Shown here: one piece after another, positions 6,537-14,870 of the stretch
How the letters are laid out: each line of letters opens with the position of its first letter
How positions within the stretch are numbered: the first letter of the stretch is position 1
IMG/VR virus record: IMGVR_UViG_3300023272_000007
Coordinates: 1-38,777 of that record
DNA length: 38,777 bases
From: a virus
Reading direction: 5' to 3' (one strand)
Position numbers and translations under genes: made by a program
The notes under the pieces: model-generated
Databases searched by the model: none
What the model saw: only the letters and a program-made list of their open reading frames with translations
Told to the model about the DNA's origin: nothing

Positions 6537-8677
6537 TAAAATCTGCCGTTACTCCTTTTGCTTTCACTTGCCCTTATTACACTGATTAATTTATCGCCTC
6601 GTTGCTCTACTCTTATTGTTTCAAAAGATACCCTCATACTATTTCCCTGCCCTGCACGACCGCCGTTAAATTGCGAATAATCGGGCTTACCTCCAATTGC
6701 CTGACCTGCCAATGCACCGATAGCACCCGCACCTGGTATAAAACTTGTCGCTATTCCGAAAATACTTCCTAAGAATCCCAATCCTCCCCCACTGCTTATA
6801 CTGCCGATTGTTCTTATGATTCCTACAATGTTATCAATTAAAGTTAATGTTGATGAAAAGCCGTTCAGTAATTGCGTAACAAATGAATCCGCACCGATTC
6901 CTAATATGCTCATTGAGTTACTAAGATTAGAAGCAAGGTCTTTTGAATCGGCTAGTAAGCCCTCTAATGGGTTTGTTGCTTGCTCGCTTTGTACTGATTC
7001 AGAGTTTGGTAAAATTCTGTTAACTTGGTCTGCATTTGACTTATTAAAATTCACTGGCAATGCTCTGTTTTCGGGCTTGCCATAAATGTTTTTTATGAAG
7101 TCATCAATTAACCCGTTAACTCCTACCTCGCCCCGTGGAGTCCTTGAATTGCTTACTCTACCAACTCCTACTGAATTAATCCTTTGAACTAAATCTAATT
7201 GCTCTCTTAAAAACTTTGTTTGGTTTTCAAGAATAGTCGCCTTTATTTCCTCTGCTGTTTTACCTTTTGTTTCAACAACTTGTATTAACTTTTCCTGTGC
7301 ATTTAATTGGTCTAATAAGGATTGATTTTCTTTATTGTAAACCTCCGCAGTAATTAAGTGCTGTTTATAGTTTTCCTCATTTAAACCTATTTGAGCTTTT
7401 AAAAGTCTTAGGAATTTGTCAAGTGTGTAAAGCTGGTCTTCGACTTCTTTCTTTCCCGCAGACGGCGTATTTTTTGGAGGAAGCCTCCTATTATCTTTTT
7501 GAGTGACTTTGTCTAACGGGTCTTTCGCAGGAATATTAATAGTCGGTTCATTACCTCCGAAAGCTAAATTATTTAATGTTCTTACTGCATCAATTATTTT
7601 TATTAACGGAGATAGAAAACTTCTCACCGCACCTACTGAATTTTCAATTGAACTAACCAGTAAATTAAAATGAGTAACCATAAAGGTTAACGGAGAAACA
7701 AAAGCCTCGACTATGCCAACTAAGTCTTTAAAATCCCGGTAAAGATTCCCGCTTTCTATTCCAACGTTTTTCATTATATCGTAAACGCTGTTAAACAATC
7801 CTAATAAATCCTTGCCCGCACCTGTTGAGAAGTTCGACCATATTGTAGAAAGAGACTGGATTTTATCTCCCGTATCTTTTGTTTTTTTGCCTATATTTTC
7901 AATGGAATCACCCTGCGTATCTAATATCGCATTAATTCTAATTTGTTCTTGCTCAAATTCATCTAACTTGTTAATTTGGTCTTCAGTTAAACCAGTCGCT
8001 TTACGCATTTCCTGATTAACTCCATTAAGATTTATACCAAGCTCTATTAATCCTCTACCTCTTCCCGCCACAACAAATTTTTCAACTGCTGACAATCCTT
8101 GTTCAAAAGTAATTCCAACGTCATCGGCTTTGCGTTCAACTATATCTAAAAACTTAGCTGTATTATCGGAGGTCTGACCCAAAAGCCTCATTTTATTGGA
8201 ATACAGTATTAATTCTTTGTCATCAAAATTACCCGCACTTGCTTTCCTTAATAATTCTAACTGCTTCTCTGCATTTTCTGTACCGCCTGCCAATTCATCG
8301 AATTTCTTTCTGTATATTTCAAGCTCTGCCGCTGACTTAACGGCCTCTGTGGTAAATGCAACTATGCGACTTAAAAGAAATGCAAGCCCTGCCGAAACAA
8401 TAGTGATATTCTCTCCCCATTCCAACATTTGAGAGGAACTCATTTTAGTCTGTGCGGATAAGCCCCTGCTTTCCCTTGAAACTTCTTTTATCTGTTGTCC
8501 TAACTGCTTTTGAGTTGCAGATAGTTTTTGAAATACCTCTGTATTTTGTTTCCCTGCAACAGATAGATTAGAAAGCTCCTTAGCATTATTGTTAAACTCT
8601 TTGCGTAATTGCTGTAACGCACTTAATTCAACTTTAGAGGTAACTTTTACGCTTAAATTTTTTTCGCTCGTAGGCAT
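6536..8677 (-). CDS. Tape measure protein
   Basis: At 713 residues this is the longest gene in the genome. The N-terminal 80 residues are coiled-coil rich (NNNAKELSNLSVAGKQNTE). A hydrophobic stretch lies near 88-110, long helical segments follow, and there is a glycine/alanine-rich hydrophobic region near 625-665 (GIATSFIPGAGAIGALAG). This is the usual tape measure architecture. It sets tail length and probably helps DNA cross the envelope. By the usual rule of about 1.5 angstrom per residue it fits a tail near 100 nm. Upstream are the chaperone and tail-completion genes, downstream the hub. Confidence 0.9.
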   Translation of the reverse strand: MPTSEKNLSVKVTSKVELSALQQLRKEFNNNAKELSNLSVAGKQNTEVFQKLSATQKQLGQQIKEVSRESRGLSAQTKMSSSQMLEWGENITIVSAGLAFLLSRIVAFTTEAVKSAAELEIYRKKFDELAGGTENAEKQLELLRKASAGNFDDKELILYSNKMRLLGQTSDNTAKFLDIVERKADDVGITFEQGLSAVEKFVVAGRGRGLIELGINLNGVNQEMRKATGLTEDQINKLDEFEQEQIRINAILDTQGDSIENIGKKTKDTGDKIQSLSTIWSNFSTGAGKDLLGLFNSVYDIMKNVGIESGNLYRDFKDLVGIVEAFVSPLTFMVTHFNLLVSSIENSVGAVRSFLSPLIKIIDAVRTLNNLAFGGNEPTINIPAKDPLDKVTQKDNRRLPPKNTPSAGKKEVEDQLYTLDKFLRLLKAQIGLNEENYKQHLITAEVYNKENQSLLDQLNAQEKLIQVVETKGKTAEEIKATILENQTKFLREQLDLVQRINSVGVGRVSNSRTPRGEVGVNGLIDDFIKNIYGKPENRALPVNFNKSNADQVNRILPNSESVQSEQATNPLEGLLADSKDLASNLSNSMSILGIGADSFVTQLLNGFSSTLTLIDNIVGIIRTIGSISSGGGLGFLGSIFGIATSFIPGAGAIGALAGQAIGGKPDYSQFNGGRAGQGNSMRVSFETIRVEQRGDKLISVIRASESKRSNGRF

Positions 8678-8682
8678 ATTTT

Positions 8683-9108
8683 TTACAATGAATTTCCTAA
8701 AATTACATCAATATCGTTATCGGTAGAGGCACTAATTCCGAAGAAAGGTCTCGGAGTACTGCGATTAGTTCCGTAATGAACAAAGCCCGCATAATCATTC
8801 GCTCTGCCATTCATATATATTTCGTAACCGCCCGTTATACTTCTTGTTGCAACTGAACGGCTCATTAAACCAGTGTCAAACAATGGTCTGTTAAATCCCT
8901 TATGTCTTATAGTGCTTGGCAGGTTTCTTGCAACTGCTCCGCCGTTAATACTGCGACCTCCCAATATGTTCCCGCCAATGTCATCTTTAATCTTAGTAGC
9001 TATTTCACGCAATGCTTTCTTACTTCTCTCGCCGATATAATTAATTTGGCTATCAATCCAGTTTACTCCCTCACCTACGAAATCGGAATCTATGCTAATT
9101 GAAATCAT
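8683..9108 (-). CDS. Tail-completion protein, HK97 gp10 / virion morphogenesis type
   Basis: The 141-residue protein has the signature LFDTGLMSRSVATRS, then YAGFVHYGTNRSTPRPFFG, which is characteristic of the tail-completion or virion-morphogenesis family that joins head and tail. The ATG overlaps the stop of the frameshifted chaperone extension (TAATG). It lies between chaperone and tape measure, whereas family members usually sit upstream of the tail tube gene, so the order is a little unusual. Confidence 0.8.
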   Translation of the reverse strand: MISISIDSDFVGEGVNWIDSQINYIGERSKKALREIATKIKDDIGGNILGGRSINGGAVARNLPSTIRHKGFNRPLFDTGLMSRSVATRSITGGYEIYMNGRANDYAGFVHYGTNRSTPRPFFGISASTDNDIDVILGNSL

Positions 9109-9796
9109 TATTGTTTCTTTTTCGTTTGGTTAATTTGTTGGGCTGATTCAACTGCGGATAAGCACATTTCTAAAACATAATCGGAGGGCTTTAATCTCCC
9201 CGCCTCTATTTGAGAAAAGTTATTTACTTTGGCAAGCGTTCTAATCATATTCTCATAGGTAAAAGATTCGGGAAGTTTCAAGTTTGGGTCAGTGGGATAT
9301 TCTTTATTAACAACATCTAACCACTTCCTAAAGAATTTACTGTAATCATTTATTAATTCGTAATCAACTTTTTTTTTGAGTAAAATTCCTGATATGCCTC
9401 CATAATAGCTCTCTGAAATTCAAGGGAGTTTATTTCATCGGGAGTTAAATTTAAATCCTCCCAATTGGATAATATCTTTTCCCCAAGCTCACGGAATAAA
9501 CCCCCGTCAATCATTTTCTTTTTATAGTCCTGTTCATAAACGAATTTCTCTGTTTTGTATATTTCCCCTGCCGTGACAACAAATTCCTTTTCCATATCTT
9601 CTGATAGGTTCAGAGATTTATATTCTTTCACCGATTTAAGGTATTCCGTTTCAAGTTCTTTCAAACCTTTTTTATAAGCAGGGTCGATTAACGGATTAGC
9701 AAGCACCTGTAACTTTTCCTCTATGAGAAATAAGTCTTTAAGAGAGTTAATACTGTAATCAACGGGCTTTAATTCTATTCCTTTGTATTGAACCAT
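9108..9796 (-). CDS. Tail assembly chaperone, long form made by -1 frameshift
   Basis: The short frame (start 9796) runs to SKKK encoded by nine A followed by G. A -1 slip at A AAA AAG (positions 9374-9368) continues in the next frame with VDYELINDYSKFF and reads open for 86 codons to the TAA at 9110-9108, giving about 229 residues. The second frame has no start codon at its head and is fully open to the next gene. This is the two-form G/GT arrangement found before tape measure genes in lambda-like tails. The long form is thought to bind the tape measure and recruit tail tube subunits. Confidence 0.85.
9353..9796 (-). CDS. Tail assembly chaperone, short form (147 aa)
   Basis: This is the zero-frame product, 147 residues, helical and charged (LKELETEYLKSVKEYKSLN), ending SKKKLITN four codons after the slippery site. 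Position between the tail tube gene and the tape measure, and the overlapping -1 frame, identify it as the G-type chaperone. It is not expected in the virion. Confidence 0.85.
   Translation of the reverse strand: MVQYKGIELKPVDYSINSLKDLFLIEEKLQVLANPLIDPAYKKGLKELETEYLKSVKEYKSLNLSEDMEKEFVVTAGEIYKTEKFVYEQDYKKKMIDGGLFRELGEKILSNWEDLNLTPDEINSLEFQRAIMEAYQEFYSKKKLITN
9368..9377 (-). promoter_or_regulatory. Programmed -1 frameshift site
   Basis: Nine A then G on the minus strand contain the heptamer A AAA AAG in the correct phase (zero-frame codons AAA AAG), the same slippery sequence as dnaX. No strong stem was seen within the next 20 bases, so any stimulator is weak or further away. Confidence 0.85.
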
Positions 9797-9803
9797 ATTA
9801 ATA

Positions 9804-10010
9804 TTATTGTTTTACGGGTTTTTCTTTGACTTCTTTCTCTACCAATTGCAGTTGAAGATTTTTATCTTCCTTTAACATTCTTTCGGCAAGTGAGGGCTTT
9901 AACATAATTTCTTCACCTTGCTTATATTTTACCATATTACCACTCTTATCGCTTCTTTGACTACCGCCCTTAGAAAGAATTTTGTACGCAACTTCTTTTT
10001 CGTTTTCCAT
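9804..10010 (-). CDS. Small virion-module protein (68 aa)
   Basis: This short basic protein has the pattern YKQGEEIMLKPSLAERMLKED, followed by a C-terminus rich in K, E and V. It lies between the tail tube and tail chaperone genes. The pattern (K-G-E-x-I-x-L, then a helix starting with A) is shared with the 88-residue gene after the capsid gene at 13205-13471. Small proteins of this kind are common in phage head-tail clusters. Function unknown. Confidence 0.65.
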   Translation of the reverse strand: MENEKEVAYKILSKGGSQRSDKSGNMVKYKQGEEIMLKPSLAERMLKEDKNLQLQLVEKEVKEKPVKQ

Positions 10011-10034
10011 AATTTATTTTGAGTTTAAAGATTA

Positions 10035-10652
10035 TTAAGATGCTAATACGCAAATCTGTGTATCTTGATATTTCTGCGGAGCTACGGAGAAGTCTAAAGC
10101 GTCCCAAGCAGTAGAGTCAAGATTGTTATCGGCATCGGCAGTTGTAAGCCCTGTAATCGTTCCTACGTTAGTTAAAGTTAATGCTGATGCAGTCGGGTTC
10201 TTTATCGGTCTGAAAGTAAATTTCGGCTTTCTTCCGTCTGGAGTATTTCTCTCATATACTGCGTCTAATTTGCAGATAGGGAAATATTCAATTTTCATTG
10301 TATTTAACGAGGCTGTGTTATCATAGTTATTAACACCAACAAAGTTTAATACAGCGTAATATTTACCTAATGCATTTTGCAACATTGATTGTGTAGTAAC
10401 GTCGTCTTGTCCTACTTCAAGCATTAATGAAATAGTTCTTTGTCCCGGTATAGAAGTAAATTCCTGCTTGTCGTCTGCGTAAACGGGGTTGTTAGGCTGA
10501 CTATCACTAAATGCAGACGTGAGCTTAATTTGCATATGCCCCCACGCATCGGGAGTTGCTAATGCACTGCCGTCTTTATCGACCTGTAAAAGATAAAAGT
10601 GATTCGCACCCGCTTCTTGATAAGCGCTTGGGTCGTAATTACTTGTTGGCAT
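10035..10652 (-). CDS. Major tail tube protein
   Basis: The 205-residue protein is beta-rich, with SIPGQRTISLMLEVGQDDV and KPKFTFRPIKNPTAS, as expected of a tail tube fold. It lies immediately upstream of the tail chaperone and downstream of the connector and terminator genes, the standard place in siphovirus maps. The leader reads AATAAAAATATT directly before ATG, with no Shine-Dalgarno sequence, as for the gene at 33695-34210. Confidence 0.8.
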   Translation of the reverse strand: MPTSNYDPSAYQEAGANHFYLLQVDKDGSALATPDAWGHMQIKLTSAFSDSQPNNPVYADDKQEFTSIPGQRTISLMLEVGQDDVTTQSMLQNALGKYYAVLNFVGVNNYDNTASLNTMKIEYFPICKLDAVYERNTPDGRKPKFTFRPIKNPTASALTLTNVGTITGLTTADADNNLDSTAWDALDFSVAPQKYQDTQICVLAS

Positions 10653-10686
10653 AATATTTTTATTTAATTGTTATGAAAAATTGTGT

Positions 10687-11307
10687 TTATTCTACTACTG
10701 GATTTATTCTTACAAGCATACTGAATGCATTTTCAGGTGTTCCGTCTGTAAAATCTCCGTCAGCCAATGCGTCTCTTTGATTAACGGCGATTTTATTGTC
10801 GCTTATCATACGGCAATCATAATTAAGGCATACGACTTCTCCAGTCGATAATATCTTTTTTGTAAAGTAGCAATTCGTATATACCACGTCAAATATCGGC
10901 GGGTCAACTGATAACAAGTATTCACCAGTTCCGTCTTTTGAAATCTCTATTTCAGAACCAGTATCGTTAGCCGTAACAATAGAACCAAAACTTGAAATAC
11001 CGATATGGTTCGTTATGATATGAGCTTCGATAGTTAAATACTCCTTTAGACGCTTTCCGTCAGTTCCGCCCCACGTAATTTCTTCTTCATAAACACCATT
11101 TTCACTTGTGCATACATATAACGCTAATAGCTTTATTAAATCCAATCCTGTTACTTCAAATTCGTACCAACCGACTTTTGCACCTAACGGCGAGCCAGTC
11201 GCGACTACTGTGGTTTCATCTGACTTCAATCTTAACTGACAATAAATAACTCTCGGCTGAACGTTGTCGGCTGAACTAACTTGTCTTAAGGGTATTGTAA
11301 ATTTCAT
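10687..11307 (-). CDS. Virion structural protein, neck or tail (206 aa)
   Basis: This is a beta-rich protein: MKFTIPLRQVSSADNVQPRV, GWYEFEVTGLDLIKLLALYV, and a C-terminal stretch ENAFSMLVRINPVVE. No membrane segment. It lies between the tail-terminator candidate and the tail tube gene. It could be a second tail tube or tail-terminator-like subunit or an adaptor. I do not recognise the family beyond this context. Confidence 0.6.
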   Translation of the reverse strand: MKFTIPLRQVSSADNVQPRVIYCQLRLKSDETTVVATGSPLGAKVGWYEFEVTGLDLIKLLALYVCTSENGVYEEEITWGGTDGKRLKEYLTIEAHIITNHIGISSFGSIVTANDTGSEIEISKDGTGEYLLSVDPPIFDVVYTNCYFTKKILSTGEVVCLNYDCRMISDNKIAVNQRDALADGDFTDGTPENAFSMLVRINPVVE

Positions 11308-11323
11308 TTTTAATTATTTTTTG

Positions 11324-11845
11324 TTATAAACCTGTTTCTAAATTTTCTGTTAATTGTGAATTTTGATTCTCTGTAAAACTAACCTGTATTACTACGCTTG
11401 CAATTGCGTTACCTTGAACATTGTCGGCAACTGGGATTTCACTTTGAATGTACCAATTGATATTATTAACAGTCTTATTTGGAGATAAGTATAATACCTT
11501 ATCCTCATTAATACTCTTACTGCCGTGTACGAACTTCCTAAAGTCGTTTAAAGCACGTTCGGACTGGTCTACGAGGCTTCCCTGCACGTCTTCAGTGGAA
11601 CTGACTACATAATGCAAGGCTAATAAGATAGTGCCGTTATACATATCCATTTGCTTGCTATCGGTCAACGGGCTGTATCTTCCCTCTCCTATTTCATAGC
11701 AAATAAACGGAAACTGCGTTCTTGAATTTGGATTAAATCCTTTTATGAAATCAAGTGAATTAAGTTCATAGCCATTCTCTGCCTTTAAATTCTCTACCTG
11801 TACCTGTAATAGCTGTAAGAAATGAAGTCTTGCTGTTTTTACCAT
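11324..11845 (-). CDS. Tail terminator-like neck protein
   Basis: The 173-residue protein starts with a long helix (MVKTARLHFLQLLQVQVENL) and has the pattern TQFPFICYEIGEGRYSPL near residues 38-58, then NINWYIQSEIPVAD. A helix followed by a strand with P-F-I-C-Y is common in tail-terminator or minor tail U-like proteins. Position, after the connector gene and before tail genes, agrees. The start follows AATATT directly. Confidence 0.6.
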   Translation of the reverse strand: MVKTARLHFLQLLQVQVENLKAENGYELNSLDFIKGFNPNSRTQFPFICYEIGEGRYSPLTDSKQMDMYNGTILLALHYVVSSTEDVQGSLVDQSERALNDFRKFVHGSKSINEDKVLYLSPNKTVNNINWYIQSEIPVADNVQGNAIASVVIQVSFTENQNSQLTENLETGL

Positions 11846-11849
11846 AATA

Positions 11850-12686
11850 TTATACGTTCCAAATCCTGTAAAAATTAATAATGTCAGTCCAGTTCGGTTC
11901 GGCGAATGATTTACCAGTCGAAGCCTGCCCGCCCTGATTGATAGCAGTTGTTCCCAATATCTTCAAATCACTTTGAGGCGACTGATAATAAATCCACGTT
12001 GCAAGCTCTTTGCAGAACTTCCTTAGGTCGTCGGGATAATTATTAATGTAATAAACTGAATTGCTGTGAGCCTCAATAAAATTAAATCCGACTGTTAAAT
12101 GAGTGTCATCTGCTATTGCCGTGATTGCCTTTCTTTCGTTTCCGATAAGAATATAATCACCGACTGCAAAATCCATTTTAAATGAAGTTCCAACTCCTAC
12201 AATCGCCCTGCTATTAGCATCATTTGACACAGTTCCGCTTAACTGACTGAATTTATATCCCGCCTTATATGTTATTCTCGTGCTATTGCTACCATAGGGG
12301 AAGCTATACCCGTTAATTAGGCTTACTTCCCCTGTACTTGCATTTAAAATGGTAGAATCTGATATAGTGTCCGAACCATTGAATATAGTCACATACTCAT
12401 TATTATCTAATTTCTCAATCGCAGTTATGGACTGCACGGGCAAGTTTCCTAAGAATACGGCTTGCTTACTGTTTCCATATCTGAACGGGTAATAGTCCTC
12501 ACAGCAATAACTGTAATATCCTCTGTTATCAAAGTTAAAGTATTCAACGTGATTATCGTTTCCGAAACTTCGTGAGCATTTACTGCCAATGTTTGAAGTT
12601 GCTTCATCAATACAGGACTGGAAGATTAAATCCTTTTCAGTCGTTGTTATCTTGTTATAATATTTTAATTCCGATAGGGTAATCAT
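11850..12686 (-). CDS. Head-tail connector (adaptor) protein
   Basis: The N-terminus MITLSELKYYNKITTTEKDLIFQ with a following SCIDEATSNIGSKC matches the helical start of gp6/gp15-like head-tail adaptors. At 278 residues it is longer than the usual 100-200, because of an inserted beta-rich region (about 90-215) with repeats such as TISDSTILNASTGEVSLING. The C-terminal part (CKELATWIYYQSPQS) returns to the helical family pattern. The insert may be a decoration or extra neck domain. Confidence 0.7.
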   Translation of the reverse strand: MITLSELKYYNKITTTEKDLIFQSCIDEATSNIGSKCSRSFGNDNHVEYFNFDNRGYYSYCCEDYYPFRYGNSKQAVFLGNLPVQSITAIEKLDNNEYVTIFNGSDTISDSTILNASTGEVSLINGYSFPYGSNSTRITYKAGYKFSQLSGTVSNDANSRAIVGVGTSFKMDFAVGDYILIGNERKAITAIADDTHLTVGFNFIEAHSNSVYYINNYPDDLRKFCKELATWIYYQSPQSDLKILGTTAINQGGQASTGKSFAEPNWTDIINFYRIWNV

Positions 12687-12689
12687 AGT

Positions 12690-13187
12690 TTAGTCAAATA
12701 TTACACCGATTGAAGTTTTGTAAGGATAACCTGCCAAAGCAACGTTTGTACCTGCATTTAGTCTCACAACGTACACTCCGTATATTTCAGTGTCTCCCTC
12801 ATATTTATAGGAAGTTGTCACTCCGTCGCCGGGGATAAGTAATGTAATGTATGTTGTTCTTGTGGTCTGCGATAATTCAAACATTGCAAGCAATGAGTAC
12901 CTTACACCGATAGCACTTCGCGGACTGGTTACAAGATAACATTTAAGACTATCCACTTTTGAATTAGAACTATCCTGTGCCGTCAGTATAAAGGACTTAG
13001 CACCGTTCAAATCAAAGAACGCAGTGGTATCTCCGAAAACCAAACTATCATTTGTAACCTTAGAGACGTTAAGAGGCACTCTCAACTCCCCATAGAAATT
13101 ATAGTCGGTGAAATTAAAATCCTTTGTATCTGCTTTCGTAAAACTGCAAACAAGCAAAAGGATTATTGTTAATAGTATTTTTTTCAT
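12690..13187 (-). CDS. Protein with signal peptide in the head gene cluster (165 aa)
   Basis: The N-terminus MKKILLTIILLLVCSFTKAD is a clear signal peptide with likely cleavage after A19. The rest is beta-rich (GVRYSLLAMFELSQTTRTTY), without further membrane segments. It lies between a small capsid-linked gene and the connector gene, three bases from the latter. A secretion signal on a gene in the head cluster is unexpected. It may be displayed at the host surface, or the N-terminus may be removed in assembly. Family not recognised. Confidence 0.65.
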   Translation of the reverse strand: MKKILLTIILLLVCSFTKADTKDFNFTDYNFYGELRVPLNVSKVTNDSLVFGDTTAFFDLNGAKSFILTAQDSSNSKVDSLKCYLVTSPRSAIGVRYSLLAMFELSQTTRTTYITLLIPGDGVTTSYKYEGDTEIYGVYVVRLNAGTNVALAGYPYKTSIGVIFD

Positions 13188-13204
13188 TTGAAAATGTTTA
13201 AAGT

Positions 13205-13471
13205 TTATTTTGCTTTTATTGGTTCAACAATTTTTAATTCAGTTTCTTCGCCTGTTTTCGGGTCTCTGCCTGTGTTAATCTGCTTTGCTCTCCTTGGAGT
13301 AAGCCATATTGTTTCACCTTTCTTGAAGTTGTAATTATCTTCATGCAAAGCGAATTTAAGCTCTTTACCGTCTACATCTTTACCAGTTGCAGTGTTCTCG
13401 CCTATAATTTTATATTCGATTTGGTCTAAGCTCTTTTGCTTTTCTTTTTGCTCTTTTTCTGAAAGTGCCAT
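13205..13471 (-). CDS. Small protein after the capsid gene (88 aa)
   Basis: Charged protein with NYNFKKGETIWLTPRRAKQI, followed by a lysine/glutamate-rich tail ending KIVEPIKAK. The same K-G-E-x-I-x-L pattern occurs in the gene at 9804-10010. Placed right after the capsid gene, it could be a head decoration or head-completion protein. The hairpin at 13502-13531 lies between it and the capsid gene and may lower its expression relative to capsid. Confidence 0.65.
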   Translation of the reverse strand: MALSEKEQKEKQKSLDQIEYKIIGENTATGKDVDGKELKFALHEDNYNFKKGETIWLTPRRAKQINTGRDPKTGEETELKIVEPIKAK

Positions 13472-13501
13472 ATAATTATTTGTCTATTTTTGGTTTTTAA
13501 A

Positions 13502-13531
13502 ATAAGCCCCTTAAACCAATAAGAGGCTTAT
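13502..13531 (-). terminator. Hairpin after the capsid gene (partial terminator)
   Basis: A 12-bp stem: ATAAGCCTCTTA (13531-13520) and TAAGGGGCTTAT (13513-13502) with loop TTGGTT and a short T run. One pair is U-G on the minus-strand RNA but would be an A-C mismatch on the plus-strand RNA, so the structure is tuned to the minus strand. It begins 18 bases after the capsid stop, typical for leaky terminators or 3' stabilisers that raise capsid mRNA. Confidence 0.65.
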
Positions 13532-13548
13532 GCGAATTAACTTATTTC

Positions 13549-14823
13549 TTACATCGTGGCTGTTTTAATCTGTACTATATCCAACGGGAACGGAATGTCC
13601 GCATCAACTCTTTTTTCAATTCTCATTACAGTCAAGTTTTCTTGGAATGGGTATCTTACGGTCGTATTATCCGCATCAACGAAAGCACCCGAATTAGTCG
13701 TGTCCATTTTAATTCCCATGCCTTTTTTCATTCCGGTATAAACATTCTGCAAATTACCGAAAGTAATAAGAGTTTTGTTTGCACCCGATTCATTGATTGA
13801 ATAAGCTGAATCAGTTAATACAACAGGATAGCCTTTCAATCTCAAATTACTGTAATCCCATTCAGGTATTAAGTAATGGTCGTTTGTAGAGCCTTTCAAA
13901 GTGCCTAAATAAGCCCACATCGACGGGGACATATAATACTTAGCACCCTTTAACGAGCCTGTAAGTAATTTACCCTGTGCGTTTATAATGTCATCAAGTG
14001 TAACCGAGGTAAATCCAGTTCCCGCAGTTGTCTGATAAGTAGTTGTAAAGTCTTCAATACCGTTAATCTGTGAATCACCTCTGAAAAGAATATCATCAAA
14101 TATGATTCCGAAATAATCTTTAGCATTTTTTCTTATTAATGCCTCAAAATCAATTACAGGATTATCTTCGTTAAATTCATCTTCCCATGGAATTAAGCAA
14201 GCATATTTTTGCAGTGCCATTGAAACCTGCGCAAATGTAAAATTCTTAACAGGCTTACGACCGCCGGGGGCAACGTATACAGGTGTTGGGTGTCCGCTTC
14301 TACCAAGTGTAGGAAATTTGATTGTGTTGTTCACCATTTCGATATTAGTAGTCTCAGAGAAAAACAATCCGCTTGTTCTTAGTTCCTGCTCAATGAGTTT
14401 CCCCGTAGGAGTAGGTAATAGATAACCACCTGTTGACGGTGTACCCTCTGATTGCACGGAGTTCTTTTTATAGTCATCAAGTGCCGTTAGCATCGCAGGG
14501 GTAGCACTTTTATTGTGTTCCCTTGCCATGTATAAAATCATTCTGTTAGTAGCCATGTTCTCTTTTTCCTTTTCATCGGAATTGGTTCTCTCCTTATCGG
14601 ATAAGAATGAGTTTGTCCAGTTGGGTTTCAAAGAGTTTTCCTCTTTTTGAGCCGTAAGCTTATCATTGGCTGATTTTAATTCAGTTATGATAGCCTGCAA
14701 ACCCTCGTCAAGTTTCCCGTTGCTGTTTTTTATTTCAGTTTGAAGATTGTTGAAAGCCTCAACCGTCATTGCTCCGTTAGTCTTGGACTGCTCCAGTAAA
14801 TCTTTAATTTCTTGTTCGCTCAC
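13549..14823 (-). CDS. Major capsid protein, HK97 fold
   Basis: The 424-residue protein has an N-terminal coiled-coil of about 85 residues (delta or scaffolding domain), then GTPSTGGYLLPTPTGKLIEQ, an HK97-type start of the mature capsid, and later YYMSPSMWAYLGTLKG and GYPVVLTDSAYS, matching the family. The protease encoded just upstream would remove the N-terminal region, with cleavage likely around residues 85-125. The start codon is GTG (14823-14821) behind an A-rich leader with no Shine-Dalgarno sequence, which is notable for a highly expressed protein. Confidence 0.92.
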   Translation of the reverse strand: MSEQEIKDLLEQSKTNGAMTVEAFNNLQTEIKNSNGKLDEGLQAIITELKSANDKLTAQKEENSLKPNWTNSFLSDKERTNSDEKEKENMATNRMILYMAREHNKSATPAMLTALDDYKKNSVQSEGTPSTGGYLLPTPTGKLIEQELRTSGLFFSETTNIEMVNNTIKFPTLGRSGHPTPVYVAPGGRKPVKNFTFAQVSMALQKYACLIPWEDEFNEDNPVIDFEALIRKNAKDYFGIIFDDILFRGDSQINGIEDFTTTYQTTAGTGFTSVTLDDIINAQGKLLTGSLKGAKYYMSPSMWAYLGTLKGSTNDHYLIPEWDYSNLRLKGYPVVLTDSAYSINESGANKTLITFGNLQNVYTGMKKGMGIKMDTTNSGAFVDADNTTVRYPFQENLTVMRIEKRVDADIPFPLDIVQIKTATM

Positions 14824-14870
14824 TTTGTTTTTATTTAAAATTTAGGTATAAGATTCTAAGAACGTCTCAT

